Source: Streptomyces mirabilis
GTDB taxonomy: Bacteria; Actinomycetota; Actinomycetes; Streptomycetales; Streptomycetaceae
Direction of reading: 5' to 3'
NCBI RefSeq assembly: GCF_018310535.1
Contig: NZ_CP074102.1
Coordinates: forward strand, 3,038,001 to 3,102,000
DNA: 64,000 nucleotides
The stretch's first letter is position 1; each line of letters opens with the position of its first letter. The notes beneath the pieces are model-generated. The model was not told the origin of the DNA and made no database searches. It worked only from the letters and a program-made list of their open reading frames with translations. This document shows positions 8,778 through 17,016 of the stretch, piece after piece. The translations under genes and the position numbers were made by a program.

Positions 8778-10010
8778 GTGTCCTCGACCGCTTCCCGGCC
8801 GACATCCTCCCCACCCCGGAACGCTCCCGGCGAATTCCCCGCGAACCCGAACGCAAGTACGGGCACGGTTGGGGGCACGAATGCGAGCACAGGCATTCTG
8901 TGCGCCCTCCGCACCCACCTGCGCCGGGCGGCCCCCGCTCTCCTCGCCTACGGGGCCGTACGCCTCTTGAGCCTGCTGCTCCTCGCCCAGTGGGCGCACC
9001 ATCAGCACCACGGCCTGTGGCCGATCCTGGCCACGCAGTGGGACGCGGACTGGTACCTGGGCATCGCCCAGCACGGTTACACCCACCACCTGGGCACTCG
9101 GTACGACGCGAACAACCTCGCGTTCTTCCCGATGTACCCGTTCCTGGTCAAGGCGGTCGCGGTCCTGACCCCGGGTACGCGCGCCACGACGGGCGTGGCG
9201 ATCTCGATCGCCGCCTCCTTCGTCGCCGCGTGGGGAGTCTTCGCCGTCGGCCACCATCTCCACGGCCGGCGCGTGGCCCTGCTGCTGACCTTCCTGTGGG
9301 CGGCTCTCCCGGTCGGCCTGGTCCAGTGGATGGGCTACACGGAGTCCCTCTTCACGGCGTTCGCGGCCTGGTCGCTGTACGCGGTGCTCACCGGCCGCTG
9401 GCTCTGGGCGGGCACCCTGGCGTCGCTGTCGGGCCTGACCCGCCCGACGGGGATCGCGGCGGCGGCCGCGGTCACCGTCACGGCCCTGCTCTCCCTGCGG
9501 GGCCGCTTCTCGCCGCGCGTCCTCGCGGCCGCGGCCCTCGCCCCGGCGGGCTGGCTCGGGTACGTCGGCTGGGTGGGCGTGCGCCTGGGCCGATGGGACG
9601 GCTACTTCGCCGTACAGCGGCTGTGGCACAACGACTGGGACGGCGGCGCGGAGACCCTGCGCCGTATGGGGGAGGTCCTGGCGCACGACTCCAGGCCGGA
9701 GCTCTTCCTGGTGATGGTGACGGTCACGCTGATCGTGTCCGTGGTCCTCTTCGCCCTGGGCGCCTGGGACCGGCAGCCGCTCCCCCTGCTGGTCTTCACC
9801 GGCGTCCTGCTGCTGATCGTGCTGGGCAGCGGCGGCGTCTACTTCCCCCGCGCCCGCTTCCTCCTGCCCGGCTTCCCGCTCCTGCTCCCGCTGGCCCTCC
9901 ATCTGTCCCGCGCCTCACCCCGCTTCCGGGCCCTCACCCTGACCGCGGCGCTGCTGGGTTCGGCGTACTGGAGCGGGTACATGGCGCTGGTGTGGCCGAG
10001 CGCGCCGTGA
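8778..10010 (+). CDS. Polytopic membrane glycosyltransferase, PIG-V/GPI mannosyltransferase-like
   Basis: About ten hydrophobic segments are predicted by eye. The first extracytoplasmic loop holds WDADWYLGIAQHGY, the Asp-containing catalytic-loop type seen in GT-C enzymes and in the PIG-V family. NLAFFPMYPFL follows, then a C-terminal PRARFLLPGFPLLLPLAL segment. Enzymes of this group use polyprenyl-phosphate mannose; the acceptor here is unknown. I chose GTG at 8778 because AGGAG lies 9 bp upstream. The reading frame extends to 8679 without a ribosome site. The Ser/Pro-rich N-terminus of about 40 residues is probably cytoplasmic. Confidence 0.78.
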   Translation: MSSTASRPTSSPPRNAPGEFPANPNASTGTVGGTNASTGILCALRTHLRRAAPALLAYGAVRLLSLLLLAQWAHHQHHGLWPILATQWDADWYLGIAQHGYTHHLGTRYDANNLAFFPMYPFLVKAVAVLTPGTRATTGVAISIAASFVAAWGVFAVGHHLHGRRVALLLTFLWAALPVGLVQWMGYTESLFTAFAAWSLYAVLTGRWLWAGTLASLSGLTRPTGIAAAAAVTVTALLSLRGRFSPRVLAAAALAPAGWLGYVGWVGVRLGRWDGYFAVQRLWHNDWDGGAETLRRMGEVLAHDSRPELFLVMVTVTLIVSVVLFALGAWDRQPLPLLVFTGVLLLIVLGSGGVYFPRARFLLPGFPLLLPLALHLSRASPRFRALTLTAALLGSAYWSGYMALVWPSAP

Positions 10011-10057
10011 CAGGCCGGGACGAGCCGAGACAGGCCGGGACGAGCCGTGACGAGCCG
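10007..10057. repeat. 20-bp tandem repeat at a gene end
   Basis: The unit GTGACAGGCCGGGACGAGCC occurs at 10007, again with one change (GAGACAGG...) at 10027, and a shortened form follows from 10047. It spans the stop codon of the preceding membrane protein gene. Confidence 0.7.
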
Positions 10058-10093
10058 AGAGCTGACACGGGGCCTGCGTGCGGCAGGCGGGGG

Positions 10094-10735
10094 CTACCCC
10101 ACCGCCAGCAGGATCGCCAGGACCACGGCCCCCGCGAGTGCGGGACCCATGACCTCGTACGCCCACCGCACGCTCACCTCGCCCTGCGCGCCCTCCGTGG
10201 CCGCCCGGGCCTCGGCGAGTTCGCGCAGGTCGTCCATGACCTGGTCGGCCTGGGAACGGGTGGGCCCGCTCGCCACCGAGGAGGTGCGTCCGCTGCTGTC
10301 GGCGGCGGCGTTGCGCGCCTGCCGTCGGGCCGCGGACTTGCGGGCACGCAGGGAGACGGGGATCGCCCAGAGCTGGAACTTGGCGCCCTCGGTGTCGACC
10401 ACCTCGTTGGAGTACCCGGAACGCAGTGAGGCGACCTTGCTCCAGGGCAGCACGACGACACGGAACGGGTTACGGACACGCAGCCGGTCCTCGTTGGCGT
10501 AGACCGCGGGGCGCAGGGTGAAGGCGGCCACCAGCGGAACCAGGAGGATCAGCGCGGCGAGTGCCAGCCAGGGGGTGCGGCCGTGGCCGGAGACCAGCGC
10601 GTCGATGCCGAGCCAGCCCGTGATGGCGAGCAGCAGTACGCCGCCCGCGATGCCGGCGTGTGACCGGTAGATCCGGTCCTGCGACTCGGGTCGCGAGGCG
10701 TCCGGCACGGGTGGCTGGTCATCCGGGGTCGTCAT
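10094..10735 (-). CDS. PH domain-containing membrane protein
   Basis: The 213-residue protein has two N-terminal hydrophobic segments (AGGVLLLAITGWLGI and WLALAALILLVPLVAAF). A bacterial PH-like domain of about 70 residues follows (RLRVRNPFRVVVLPWSKVASLR), then a charged Arg/Ala-rich region and one C-terminal membrane segment (AGAVVLAILLAV). Such proteins are common in actinobacteria with no assigned function. ATG at 10735 follows a GGGGG ribosome site. It is convergent with the preceding membrane glycosyltransferase gene. Confidence 0.8.
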   Translation of the reverse strand: MTTPDDQPPVPDASRPESQDRIYRSHAGIAGGVLLLAITGWLGIDALVSGHGRTPWLALAALILLVPLVAAFTLRPAVYANEDRLRVRNPFRVVVLPWSKVASLRSGYSNEVVDTEGAKFQLWAIPVSLRARKSAARRQARNAAADSSGRTSSVASGPTRSQADQVMDDLRELAEARAATEGAQGEVSVRWAYEVMGPALAGAVVLAILLAVG

Positions 10736-11124
10736 GCCCCCGATTCTGCCCGACGCCCCCTGAACACTTCCTTCACCCCCGCCCCACGCCGCCGCTTCGT
10801 TACGGCCAGGCGTCCGCGGGGCTCCGCCCCGAATCCCCCGGCCGCTCCTGGTCGCTCGGCTGCGGGCGAGTGGGGGCCCGGCCGCGCAGTTCCCCGTGCC
10901 CCTAAAAACCACGGCTCGCCCGACGCTCGAAAGCGAGGACGCTCCAGGACGCAACCCCGCAGAGGACCGGGGGCGCAGCCCCGCAGGGGTCGAAGGGGTG
11001 CAGCCCCTGGGATGATGGGGGTCCCCTGCTCGAGCGAAGCCGAGAGCTTGGGGGGTGGGGGCGGCGGGGGCGAGACTCGCCCGGTGCGCACTCCCCCACA
11101 CCCACCCCCGGGGCTGTACAGCCG
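10736..11124. repeat. Gene-free stretch with inverted copy of the GC-rich intergenic repeat
   Basis: No credible gene is seen. The stretch near 10870-10910 (GCGCAGTTCCCCGTGCCCC) is the reverse complement of the GGGGCGCGGGGAACTGCGC core found at 6556 and 19984. Two GGGGCTGCGCCCC-like self-complementary runs lie at about 10970-11010. The right end carries the deoC promoter. Confidence 0.6.
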
Positions 11125-11136
11125 CTACGCGCGTAG
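11125..11136. promoter_or_regulatory. Nucleoside-regulon palindrome, deoC copy
   Basis: A perfect CTACGCGCGTAG lies immediately upstream of a candidate -10 TATGCT (11138-11143). Six bases later comes GTG 11150, which suggests a leaderless deoC transcript with the operator covering the core promoter. Confidence 0.75.
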
Positions 11137-11149
11137 ATATGCTCAGCTC

Positions 11150-12106
11150 GTGACCATGCCCACCACTGCACCCGCACTCGGCGACGTAACCGCGTCAGAC
11201 AGCACGCTGCGCCGCTTCCTCCACGGGCTCCCCGGCGTCGACACGGTCGGCCTGGAGGCTCGCGCCGCCTCGCTCGGCACCCGTTCCATCAAGACGACCG
11301 CGAAGGCGTACGCCATCGACCTCGCCATCTCGATGGTCGACCTGACGACGCTGGAAGGCGCGGACACCCCGGGCAAGGTCCGGGCGCTCGGCGCCAAGGC
11401 GGTCCACCCCGACCCCACGGACCGTACGACGCCCACCACCGCGGCCGTCTGCGTGTACCCCGACATGGTGGCCACCGCCAAGGACGCCGTCGCCGGCTCC
11501 GGCGTGAAGGTCGCCTCGGTCGCCACCGCCTTCCCGGCCGGCCGCGCGGCCCTCGACGTGAAGCTCGCCGACGTACACGACGCGGTCGCCGCCGGTGCCG
11601 ACGAGATCGACATGGTCATCGACCGCGGGGCGTTCCTCGCGGGCAAGTACATGAAGGTGTACGACGAGATCACCGCCGTGAAGGAGGCCTGCGGGACCAG
11701 CGCCCGCCTGAAGGTCATCTTCGAGACCGGCGAGCTCTCGACGTACGACAACATCCGCCGCGCGAGCTGGCTCGGCATGCTGGCCGGCGCGGACTTCATC
11801 AAGACCTCGACCGGCAAGGTCGCCGTCAACGCGACCCCGGCGAACACGCTCCTCATGCTGGAGGCGGTCCGCGACTTCCGCGCCCAGACCGGCGTCCAGG
11901 TCGGCGTGAAGCCCGCCGGCGGCATCCGCACCACCAAGGACGCCATCAAGTTCCTGGTCCTGGTGAACGAGACCGCGGGCGCGGACTGGCTGGACAACCA
12001 CTGGTTCCGCTTCGGCGCGTCCTCGCTCCTGAACGACCTGCTGATGCAGCGTCAGAAGCTGGCCACCGGCCGCTACTCCGGCCCCGACTACGTGACGGTG
12101 GACTGA
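11150..12106 (+). CDS. deoC: Deoxyribose-phosphate aldolase (DERA)
   Basis: This cytoplasmic class I aldolase splits 2-deoxyribose 5-phosphate into glyceraldehyde 3-phosphate and acetaldehyde. The TIM-barrel sequence shows the Schiff-base lysine in ADFIKTSTGKVAVN (about residue 218), EIDMVIDRGAFLAGK, and VGVKPAGGIRTTKDA with the second conserved lysine. GTG at 11150 fits a leaderless mRNA; ATG at 11156 is the alternative. Two aldehyde dehydrogenase genes follow, the first 5 bp downstream, and could remove the acetaldehyde. The upstream palindrome places it in the nucleoside regulon. Confidence 0.95.
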   Translation: MTMPTTAPALGDVTASDSTLRRFLHGLPGVDTVGLEARAASLGTRSIKTTAKAYAIDLAISMVDLTTLEGADTPGKVRALGAKAVHPDPTDRTTPTTAAVCVYPDMVATAKDAVAGSGVKVASVATAFPAGRAALDVKLADVHDAVAAGADEIDMVIDRGAFLAGKYMKVYDEITAVKEACGTSARLKVIFETGELSTYDNIRRASWLGMLAGADFIKTSTGKVAVNATPANTLLMLEAVRDFRAQTGVQVGVKPAGGIRTTKDAIKFLVLVNETAGADWLDNHWFRFGASSLLNDLLMQRQKLATGRYSGPDYVTVD

Positions 12107-12111
12107 TCACC

Positions 12112-13554
12112 ATGGCATCCGCATCCGCTTTCGAGTACGCACCGGCGCCCGAGTCCCGCTCCGTCGTCGACATCGCGCCCTCCTACGGCCTGTTCATCGA
12201 CGGCGAGTTCACCGAGGCGGCGGACGGCAAGGTCTTCAAGACCGTCTCCCCCTCCACCGAAGAGGTCCTGTCCGAGGTCGCCCAGGCGGGCGCGGAGGAC
12301 GTCGACCGCGCCGTGAAGGCCGCCCGCAGGGCCTTCGAGAAGTGGTCGGCGCTGCCCGGCTCCGAGCGCGCCAAGTACCTCTTCCGCATCGCCCGGATCA
12401 TCCAGGAGCGCTCCCGCGAGCTCGCCGTCCTGGAGACCCTCGACAACGGCAAGCCGATCAAGGAGACCCGCGACGCCGACCTCCCCCTGGTCGCCGCGCA
12501 CTTCTTCTACTACGCGGGCTGGGCCGACAAGCTCGACCACGCCGGCTTCGGCGCCAGCCCTCGTCCCCTGGGCGTCGCGGGCCAGGTCATCCCCTGGAAC
12601 TTCCCCCTCCTGATGCTGGCGTGGAAGATCGCCCCGGCGCTGGCGACCGGCAACACGGTCGTCCTCAAGCCCGCCGAGACGACCCCCCTGTCCGCCCTGT
12701 TCTTCGCGGACATCTGCCGCCAGGCGGGCCTGCCCAAGGGCGTCGTCAACATCCTTCCGGGATACGGCGACACGGGCGCCGCGCTCGTCGAGCACCCCGA
12801 CGTGAACAAGGTGGCCTTCACCGGCTCCACCGCCGTCGGCAAGGCGATCGCCCGCCAGGTCGCGGGCACGGACAAGAAGGTCACCCTCGAACTCGGCGGC
12901 AAGGGCGCGAACATCGTCTTCGACGACGCCCCCATCGACCAGGCCGTCGAGGGCGTCGTCACCGGCATCTTCTTCAACCAGGGCCAGGTCTGCTGCGCGG
13001 GCTCCCGTCTCCTCGTCCAGGAGTCGATCCAGGACGAGCTGCTGGACTCGCTCAAGCGCCGCCTGTCCACCCTCCGCCTGGGCGACCCCCTGGACAAGAA
13101 CACGGACATCGGCGCGATCAACTCCGCCGAGCAGCTGTCCCGTATCACCTCGCTCGTCGAGCAGGGCGAGGCCCAGGGCGCCGAGCGCTGGTCCCCGGCC
13201 TGTGAACTCCCCTCCTCCGGCTACTGGTTCGCCCCGACGCTCTTCACGAACGTCACCCAGGCGCACACCATCGCGCGCGACGAGATCTTCGGCCCGGTCC
13301 TGTCCGTCCTCACGTTCCGGACCCCCGACGAAGCCGTAGCCAAGGCCAACAACTCCCAGTACGGCCTCTCCGCCGGCATCTGGACCGAGAAGGGCTCCCG
13401 GATCCTCGCCGTCGCGAGCAAGCTGCGCGCGGGCGTCATCTGGGCCAACACGTTCAACAAGTTCGACCCGACCTCGCCGTTCGGCGGTTACAAGGAGTCG
13501 GGCTTCGGCCGCGAGGGCGGTCGCCACGGCCTGGAGGCGTACCTCGATGTCTGA
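12112..13554 (+). CDS. NAD(P)-dependent aldehyde dehydrogenase, catalytically complete member of a pair
   Basis: The 480-residue ALDH has a cofactor loop at IPWNFPLLMLAWKIAPAL, the general base glutamate in TLELGGKGANIVF (about residue 262), and the nucleophilic cysteine in FFNQGQVCCAGSR (about residue 296). DEIFGPVL and the C-terminal oligomerisation arm are also present. It lies 5 bp after deoC, so acetaldehyde made by DERA is a likely substrate. Its end overlaps the next gene by 8 bp. The pair resembles a split ALDH16: a canonical domain followed by a non-catalytic ALDH-like domain. Confidence 0.93.
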   Translation: MASASAFEYAPAPESRSVVDIAPSYGLFIDGEFTEAADGKVFKTVSPSTEEVLSEVAQAGAEDVDRAVKAARRAFEKWSALPGSERAKYLFRIARIIQERSRELAVLETLDNGKPIKETRDADLPLVAAHFFYYAGWADKLDHAGFGASPRPLGVAGQVIPWNFPLLMLAWKIAPALATGNTVVLKPAETTPLSALFFADICRQAGLPKGVVNILPGYGDTGAALVEHPDVNKVAFTGSTAVGKAIARQVAGTDKKVTLELGGKGANIVFDDAPIDQAVEGVVTGIFFNQGQVCCAGSRLLVQESIQDELLDSLKRRLSTLRLGDPLDKNTDIGAINSAEQLSRITSLVEQGEAQGAERWSPACELPSSGYWFAPTLFTNVTQAHTIARDEIFGPVLSVLTFRTPDEAVAKANNSQYGLSAGIWTEKGSRILAVASKLRAGVIWANTFNKFDPTSPFGGYKESGFGREGGRHGLEAYLDV

Positions 13555-14455
13555 GAAGACCGACAAGACCGAGCAGCAGCGACTGAGCGTCTTCAAGACC
13601 TACAAGCTGTACGTGGGCGGGAAGTTCCCGCGTTCCGAGAGCGGCCGGGTGTACGAGGTGACGGACTCCAAGGGCAAGTGGCTGGCCAACGCGCCCCTCT
13701 CCTCCCGCAAGGACGCCCGTGACGCGGTGGTCGCCGCCCGCAAGGCGTTCGGCGGCTGGTCCGGCGCGACGGCGTACAACCGCGGTCAGATCCTCTACCG
13801 CGTCGCCGAGATGCTGGAGGGCCGCAAGGACCAGTTCGTCCGTGAAGTCGCGGACGCGGAGGGCCTGTCGAAGTCCAAGGCTGCCGCGGTCGTCGACGCG
13901 GCGATCGACCGCTGGGTCTGGTACGCGGGCTGGACCGACAAGATCGCCCAGGTCGTGGGCGGCGGCAACCCGGTCGCGGGCCCCTTCTTCAACCTCTCGA
14001 CCCCGGAGCCGACGGGCGTCGTCACCGTCCTCGCCCCCCAGGAGTCGTCCTTCCTGGGCCTGGTCTCGGTGATCGCCCCGGTGATCGCGACCGGCAACAC
14101 GGTGATCGTGATCGCGAGCGAGAAGTCCCCGCTCCCGGCGCTGTCGCTGGGCGAGGTGCTGGCCACGTCCGACCTGCCGGGCGGCGTCGTCAACGTCCTC
14201 TCCGGCAAGACGGCGGAGATCGCCGCTCCCCTCGCCGCGCACCAGGACGTCAACGCGATCGACCTCGCCGGCGCGGACGCCGTACTGGCGAAGGAACTGG
14301 AGATCGCCGCGGCCGACAACCTGAAGCGGGTCGTCCGTCCACAGCCTGTGGATTATTCGCAGACGCCCGGCATCGAGCGCCTGACGGCCTTCCTGGAAAC
14401 GAAGACGGTCTGGCACCCGACGGGCGCGCTCGGCGCATCCGGCTCGTCCTACTGA
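13547..14455 (+). CDS. Truncated, non-catalytic aldehyde dehydrogenase-like protein (ALDH16 second-domain type)
   Basis: Only 302 residues are present, against about 480 for a full ALDH. The cofactor-fold part is recognisable (YVGGKFPRSESGR, YNRGQILYRVAEML, TGVVTVLAPQESSFLGLVSV), but the catalytic half is missing. The protein has no cysteine at all, so it cannot be an active ALDH. Its ATG overlaps the end of the upstream ALDH gene by 8 bp, implying coupled translation. ALDH16 enzymes carry a similar inactive ALDH domain fused to the active one, so I infer a structural partner of the upstream enzyme rather than a pseudogene. Confidence 0.82.
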   Translation: MSEKTDKTEQQRLSVFKTYKLYVGGKFPRSESGRVYEVTDSKGKWLANAPLSSRKDARDAVVAARKAFGGWSGATAYNRGQILYRVAEMLEGRKDQFVREVADAEGLSKSKAAAVVDAAIDRWVWYAGWTDKIAQVVGGGNPVAGPFFNLSTPEPTGVVTVLAPQESSFLGLVSVIAPVIATGNTVIVIASEKSPLPALSLGEVLATSDLPGGVVNVLSGKTAEIAAPLAAHQDVNAIDLAGADAVLAKELEIAAADNLKRVVRPQPVDYSQTPGIERLTAFLETKTVWHPTGALGASGSSY

Positions 14456-14460
14456 GGTTC

Positions 14461-14485
14461 CCCGCGCCCCGTCCAGGGGCGCGGG
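14461..14485. terminator. Bidirectional hairpin terminator
   Basis: CCCGCGCCCC (14461-14470) and GGGGCGCGGG (14476-14485) form a 10-bp perfect stem with a GTCCA loop between convergent genes. The right arm equals the core of the dispersed intergenic repeat in this window. Confidence 0.75.
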
Positions 14486-14494
14486 AGAGCTCAC

Positions 14495-14911
14495 TCACAC
14501 ACCCCCCAGCAACCCCAACGCCTGCCCCACCACCGGCACGCTCCCCAGCGACGGCGCCTGCGCCAGCGGCCCCGTCAGGGCCTGCGAGGTCAGCGGCTTG
14601 AAGTCCGCGAGCTGGGTGCCCACCCCGTTGTCGAGCGGGTCGACCCCCGTGCCGGCGAGCGGGTTGGGCTTGAGGCCCGCGACCGGACCGGTGACATGTC
14701 CCACCGTGCCGGTCAGGGCCCCCAGGCCCGCCTGCGGGTCGAGGTTGCCCAGCGAGGTGGGCTGGGTGCGCATCAGATCCACGGCGGGGGCCGCGTCCGC
14801 GACGGCCGGACTCGCGGCGGCGGCCGCACCGGCGGCGACCACCCCGAACGCGACGGCGATGCGCGCGGTGGTGCGGGCCAGGGGGGTCTGCTGGTGTGCG
14901 TGTCGCGCCAT
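14495..14911 (-). CDS. Small secreted Ala/Gly/Leu/Pro-rich protein
   Basis: The 138-residue product has a long signal peptide: a basic start (MARHAHQQ), a hydrophobic core (IAVAFGVVAAGAAAAA) and a likely AVADA-A cleavage site. The mature part is low-complexity, with Leu/Gly/Pro motifs (GLGALTGTVGHVTGPV, VPVVGQALGLLGGV) and no cysteine. ATG at 14911 follows GAGGA. A second protein of similar design is at 21190-21543. The function is unknown; a surface or cell-wall role is a guess. Confidence 0.72.
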   Translation of the reverse strand: MARHAHQQTPLARTTARIAVAFGVVAAGAAAAASPAVADAAPAVDLMRTQPTSLGNLDPQAGLGALTGTVGHVTGPVAGLKPNPLAGTGVDPLDNGVGTQLADFKPLTSQALTGPLAQAPSLGSVPVVGQALGLLGGV

Positions 14912-15132
14912 CGGATGTCCTCTTCGGTGAACGTAACGAATGCGAGCGGAGAGCAACGGGATTCGCACGCAGAGTAGTTGACCCGGATGCCGTTCCGGGC
15001 GGCGATGGCGGCGGATTCCCCTGTCCGGGTCAACACACATACGGACGTAACCCAGATAATCCTTCGGGATAATGTTCCGGAGGCCTGCCGAAGCGCGGCG
15101 TGGCCCGGCCGAGTCACAGAAGGTACAGAGAA

Positions 15133-15759
15133 TTGGGTTCCCATCCTCCGATACCCACCCGCGTGGTGCTGCTCTGCGGCCCCTCCGGCTCTGGAAAGTC
15201 CCTTCTCGCGGCCGACTCCGGGCTTCCCGTGCTCCGCCTCGACGACTTCTACAAAGAGGGCACCGACCCGACGCTTCCCCAGGTCGAGGGCAGCTCCGAC
15301 ATCGACTGGGACCATCCGCAGTCGTGGGACGCGGACATCGCGGTCGCGGCGATCGAGGAGCTGTGCCGTACGGGACGTACGACCGTTCCCGTCTACGACA
15401 TCTCGCTGAGCGCCCGTACCGGCGCGGAGGCCCTGCACATCGGCCGGACCCCGCTGTTCATCGCGGAGGGCATCTTCGCCGCCGAGATCGTCGAGCGCTG
15501 CCGGGAACTGGGGATGCTGGCCGACGCGCTGTGTCTGTCCCGCGGCCCGCTGACCACGTTCCGCCGCCGCTTCCTGCGGGATCTGCGGGAGGGCCGCAAG
15601 TCGGTCCCGTTCCTGCTGCGCCGCGGCTGGCGCCTGATGCGCGCCGAACGTTCGATCGTGGCCCGGCAGAGCGCGCTGGGCGCCCACCCCTGCGACAAGG
15701 CCGAGGCCCTGGGCCGACTGACCGCGGCGGCCGCCGGACGCTGCACGACACCGGCGTAG
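15133..15759 (+). CDS. Uridine kinase-like P-loop kinase
   Basis: The 208-residue protein has a Walker A motif LLCGPSGSGKSLLA at its start. LRLDDFYKEGTDPTLP follows, the uridine-kinase/phosphoribulokinase DDFY signature, then DIDWDHPQSWD and an Arg-rich lid region (TTFRRRFLRDLREGRKS). It probably phosphorylates uridine (or cytidine) to UMP, the pyrimidine salvage step complementary to cdd. The start is uncertain: TTG at 15133 has AGAAGG upstream, while GTG at 15100 has no ribosome site. No nucleoside palindrome was seen in front of this gene. Confidence 0.75.
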   Translation: MGSHPPIPTRVVLLCGPSGSGKSLLAADSGLPVLRLDDFYKEGTDPTLPQVEGSSDIDWDHPQSWDADIAVAAIEELCRTGRTTVPVYDISLSARTGAEALHIGRTPLFIAEGIFAAEIVERCRELGMLADALCLSRGPLTTFRRRFLRDLREGRKSVPFLLRRGWRLMRAERSIVARQSALGAHPCDKAEALGRLTAAAAGRCTTPA

Positions 15760-15806
15760 TACGGGCCCCTTCACGGAAACACGCAAAGAGACCAGACACG
15801 AAAAGA

Positions 15807-15842
15807 GGCCCAGGCGGACCCCCCGTCCGCCCGGACCTTTTC
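15807..15842 (+). terminator. Hairpin terminator after the uridine kinase-like gene
   Basis: GGCCCAGGCGGAC and GTCCGCCCGGACC pair with two mismatches around a CCCCC loop and are followed by TTTT. It lies 47 bp after the stop codon. Confidence 0.7.
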
Positions 15843-15954
15843 TCGTTTCCCCCGTGCTCCGCAGGGGTCCCCCGACCCCGTTGGTTTCTTTCCCCCGGTA
15901 CCGCTCCCCCGTACCAACCGGTACAACCGGCTACCTGCTTCCCCCCACAGACCT

Positions 15955-16707
15955 TCAGGCGACGAGCTCCCCGAAGGACTCCTCCTCGTCACGGCCGAAG
16001 CTGAGGACCTCGTCCTCGCGCATCCGGCGCAGCGACCGCCAGATGCTCGACTTCACCGTGCCGACACTGATGTCGAGGATCTCCGCGATCTCCGGGTCCG
16101 TGCGGCCCTCGTAGTAACGGAGGACCAGCATGGTGCGCTGGAGTTCGGGCAGCCGGGCCAGCGCCTGCCACAGCACGGCGCGCAGCTCGGTGCCGCGCAT
16201 CGCGTCCGTGTCACCGGCGGTCTCCGGCAGTTCCTCGGTCGGGTACTCGTTCAGCTTGCGGCGACGCCACGCGCTGATGTGCAGATTGGTCATGGTGCGG
16301 CGGAGGTAGCCCCCCACCGCGGCCTTGTCACTGATCCGGTCCCAGGCCCGATACGTCGAGAACAGCGCGCTCTGCAGCAGGTCCTCGGCCTCGAAGCGGT
16401 CCCCGGTCAGGTGGTAGGCGGTTGCGTACAGGGAGGCTCGGCGCTCCTGGACGTAGGCGGTGAACTCCGCCTCCGACACCGAGCGACGTTCCCCCGTGAC
16501 CTCCCTGTACGCGGCTCCCCCGTGAGCTCCCCCGTTACCGCCGCTCTCCCCCGTGAAGGCGTCAACCACCGTCATGTACGTGGTGTGCTGACGCCCGGTG
16601 CCGCGAGCGCACCCCCGCCCGCTCACGGCACCGGACTTCTCCGAACCCCTGACGTCGTGGAGCCGCGTGACAACTGCGCTAGTGCTGGTGCTGTGCAGCG
16701 TGTTCAT
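15955..16707 (-). CDS. sigQ: ECF-family RNA polymerase sigma factor SigQ
   Basis: The 250-residue protein has a poorly conserved N-terminal extension of about 90 residues. Sigma region 2 follows (ASLYATAYHLTGDRFEAEDLLQSALFSTYRAWDRI is its position, residues ~110-145), then region 4 with LPELQRTMLVLRYYEGRTD and the helix SVGTVKSSIWRSLRRM. It is divergent from afsQ1, as in S. coelicolor, where SigQ opposes AfsQ1/Q2 in controlling antibiotic production and development. ATG at 16707 begins MNTLHSTSTSA, the start I recall for this family. AfsQ1-type direct repeats lie in the intergenic region. Confidence 0.92.
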   Translation of the reverse strand: MNTLHSTSTSAVVTRLHDVRGSEKSGAVSGRGCARGTGRQHTTYMTVVDAFTGESGGNGGAHGGAAYREVTGERRSVSEAEFTAYVQERRASLYATAYHLTGDRFEAEDLLQSALFSTYRAWDRISDKAAVGGYLRRTMTNLHISAWRRRKLNEYPTEELPETAGDTDAMRGTELRAVLWQALARLPELQRTMLVLRYYEGRTDPEIAEILDISVGTVKSSIWRSLRRMREDEVLSFGRDEEESFGELVA

Positions 16708-16838
16708 CTCGCGCCCCCCGTCGTGGAGTTCCGGTTCTTCGGTTCGTTCCGTCGTGCTGTGTTGCGGTCTTGCCGTCTTGCTCTCTTGCTTGTGTCGAAA
16801 AGCTTGCCCAGGCCACTTCATGGCCGTGTCCGCCGACT

Positions 16839-16900
16839 GTCACAGACCTGTCACAGGGCCCCTCCCCAGGCGCGTCACGGCACGATCACAGCGAGGTCAC
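16839..16900. promoter_or_regulatory. AfsQ1 box array between sigQ and afsQ1
   Basis: GTCAC-N6-GTCAC occurs at 16839-16854, an exact match to the published AfsQ1 consensus GTnAC-n6-GTnAC as I recall it. A second array, GTCAC-N6-ATCAC-N6-GTCAC, follows at 16874-16900. All units repeat every 11 bp, so successive dimers would sit on one face of the helix. The placement suits autoregulation and control of sigQ. Confidence 0.82.
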
Positions 16901-17016
16901 AGAGGAGAGCGGTACGCCTCCGCGGACGCCCTTCGGAGGCCCCCTTCTGTGCGGGAGATGGATGGGAGCGCTCCAACTGTCGAAAGAGTCCCTCGCCATG
17001 GGCCAGAATGACGTTC

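Noticed and set aside
15041..15075. UUCG-tetraloop hairpin (ATCC-TTCG-GGAT) before the uridine kinase-like gene as an attenuator
   Set aside because: The stem is only four base pairs and no alternative pairing or leader peptide is apparent.
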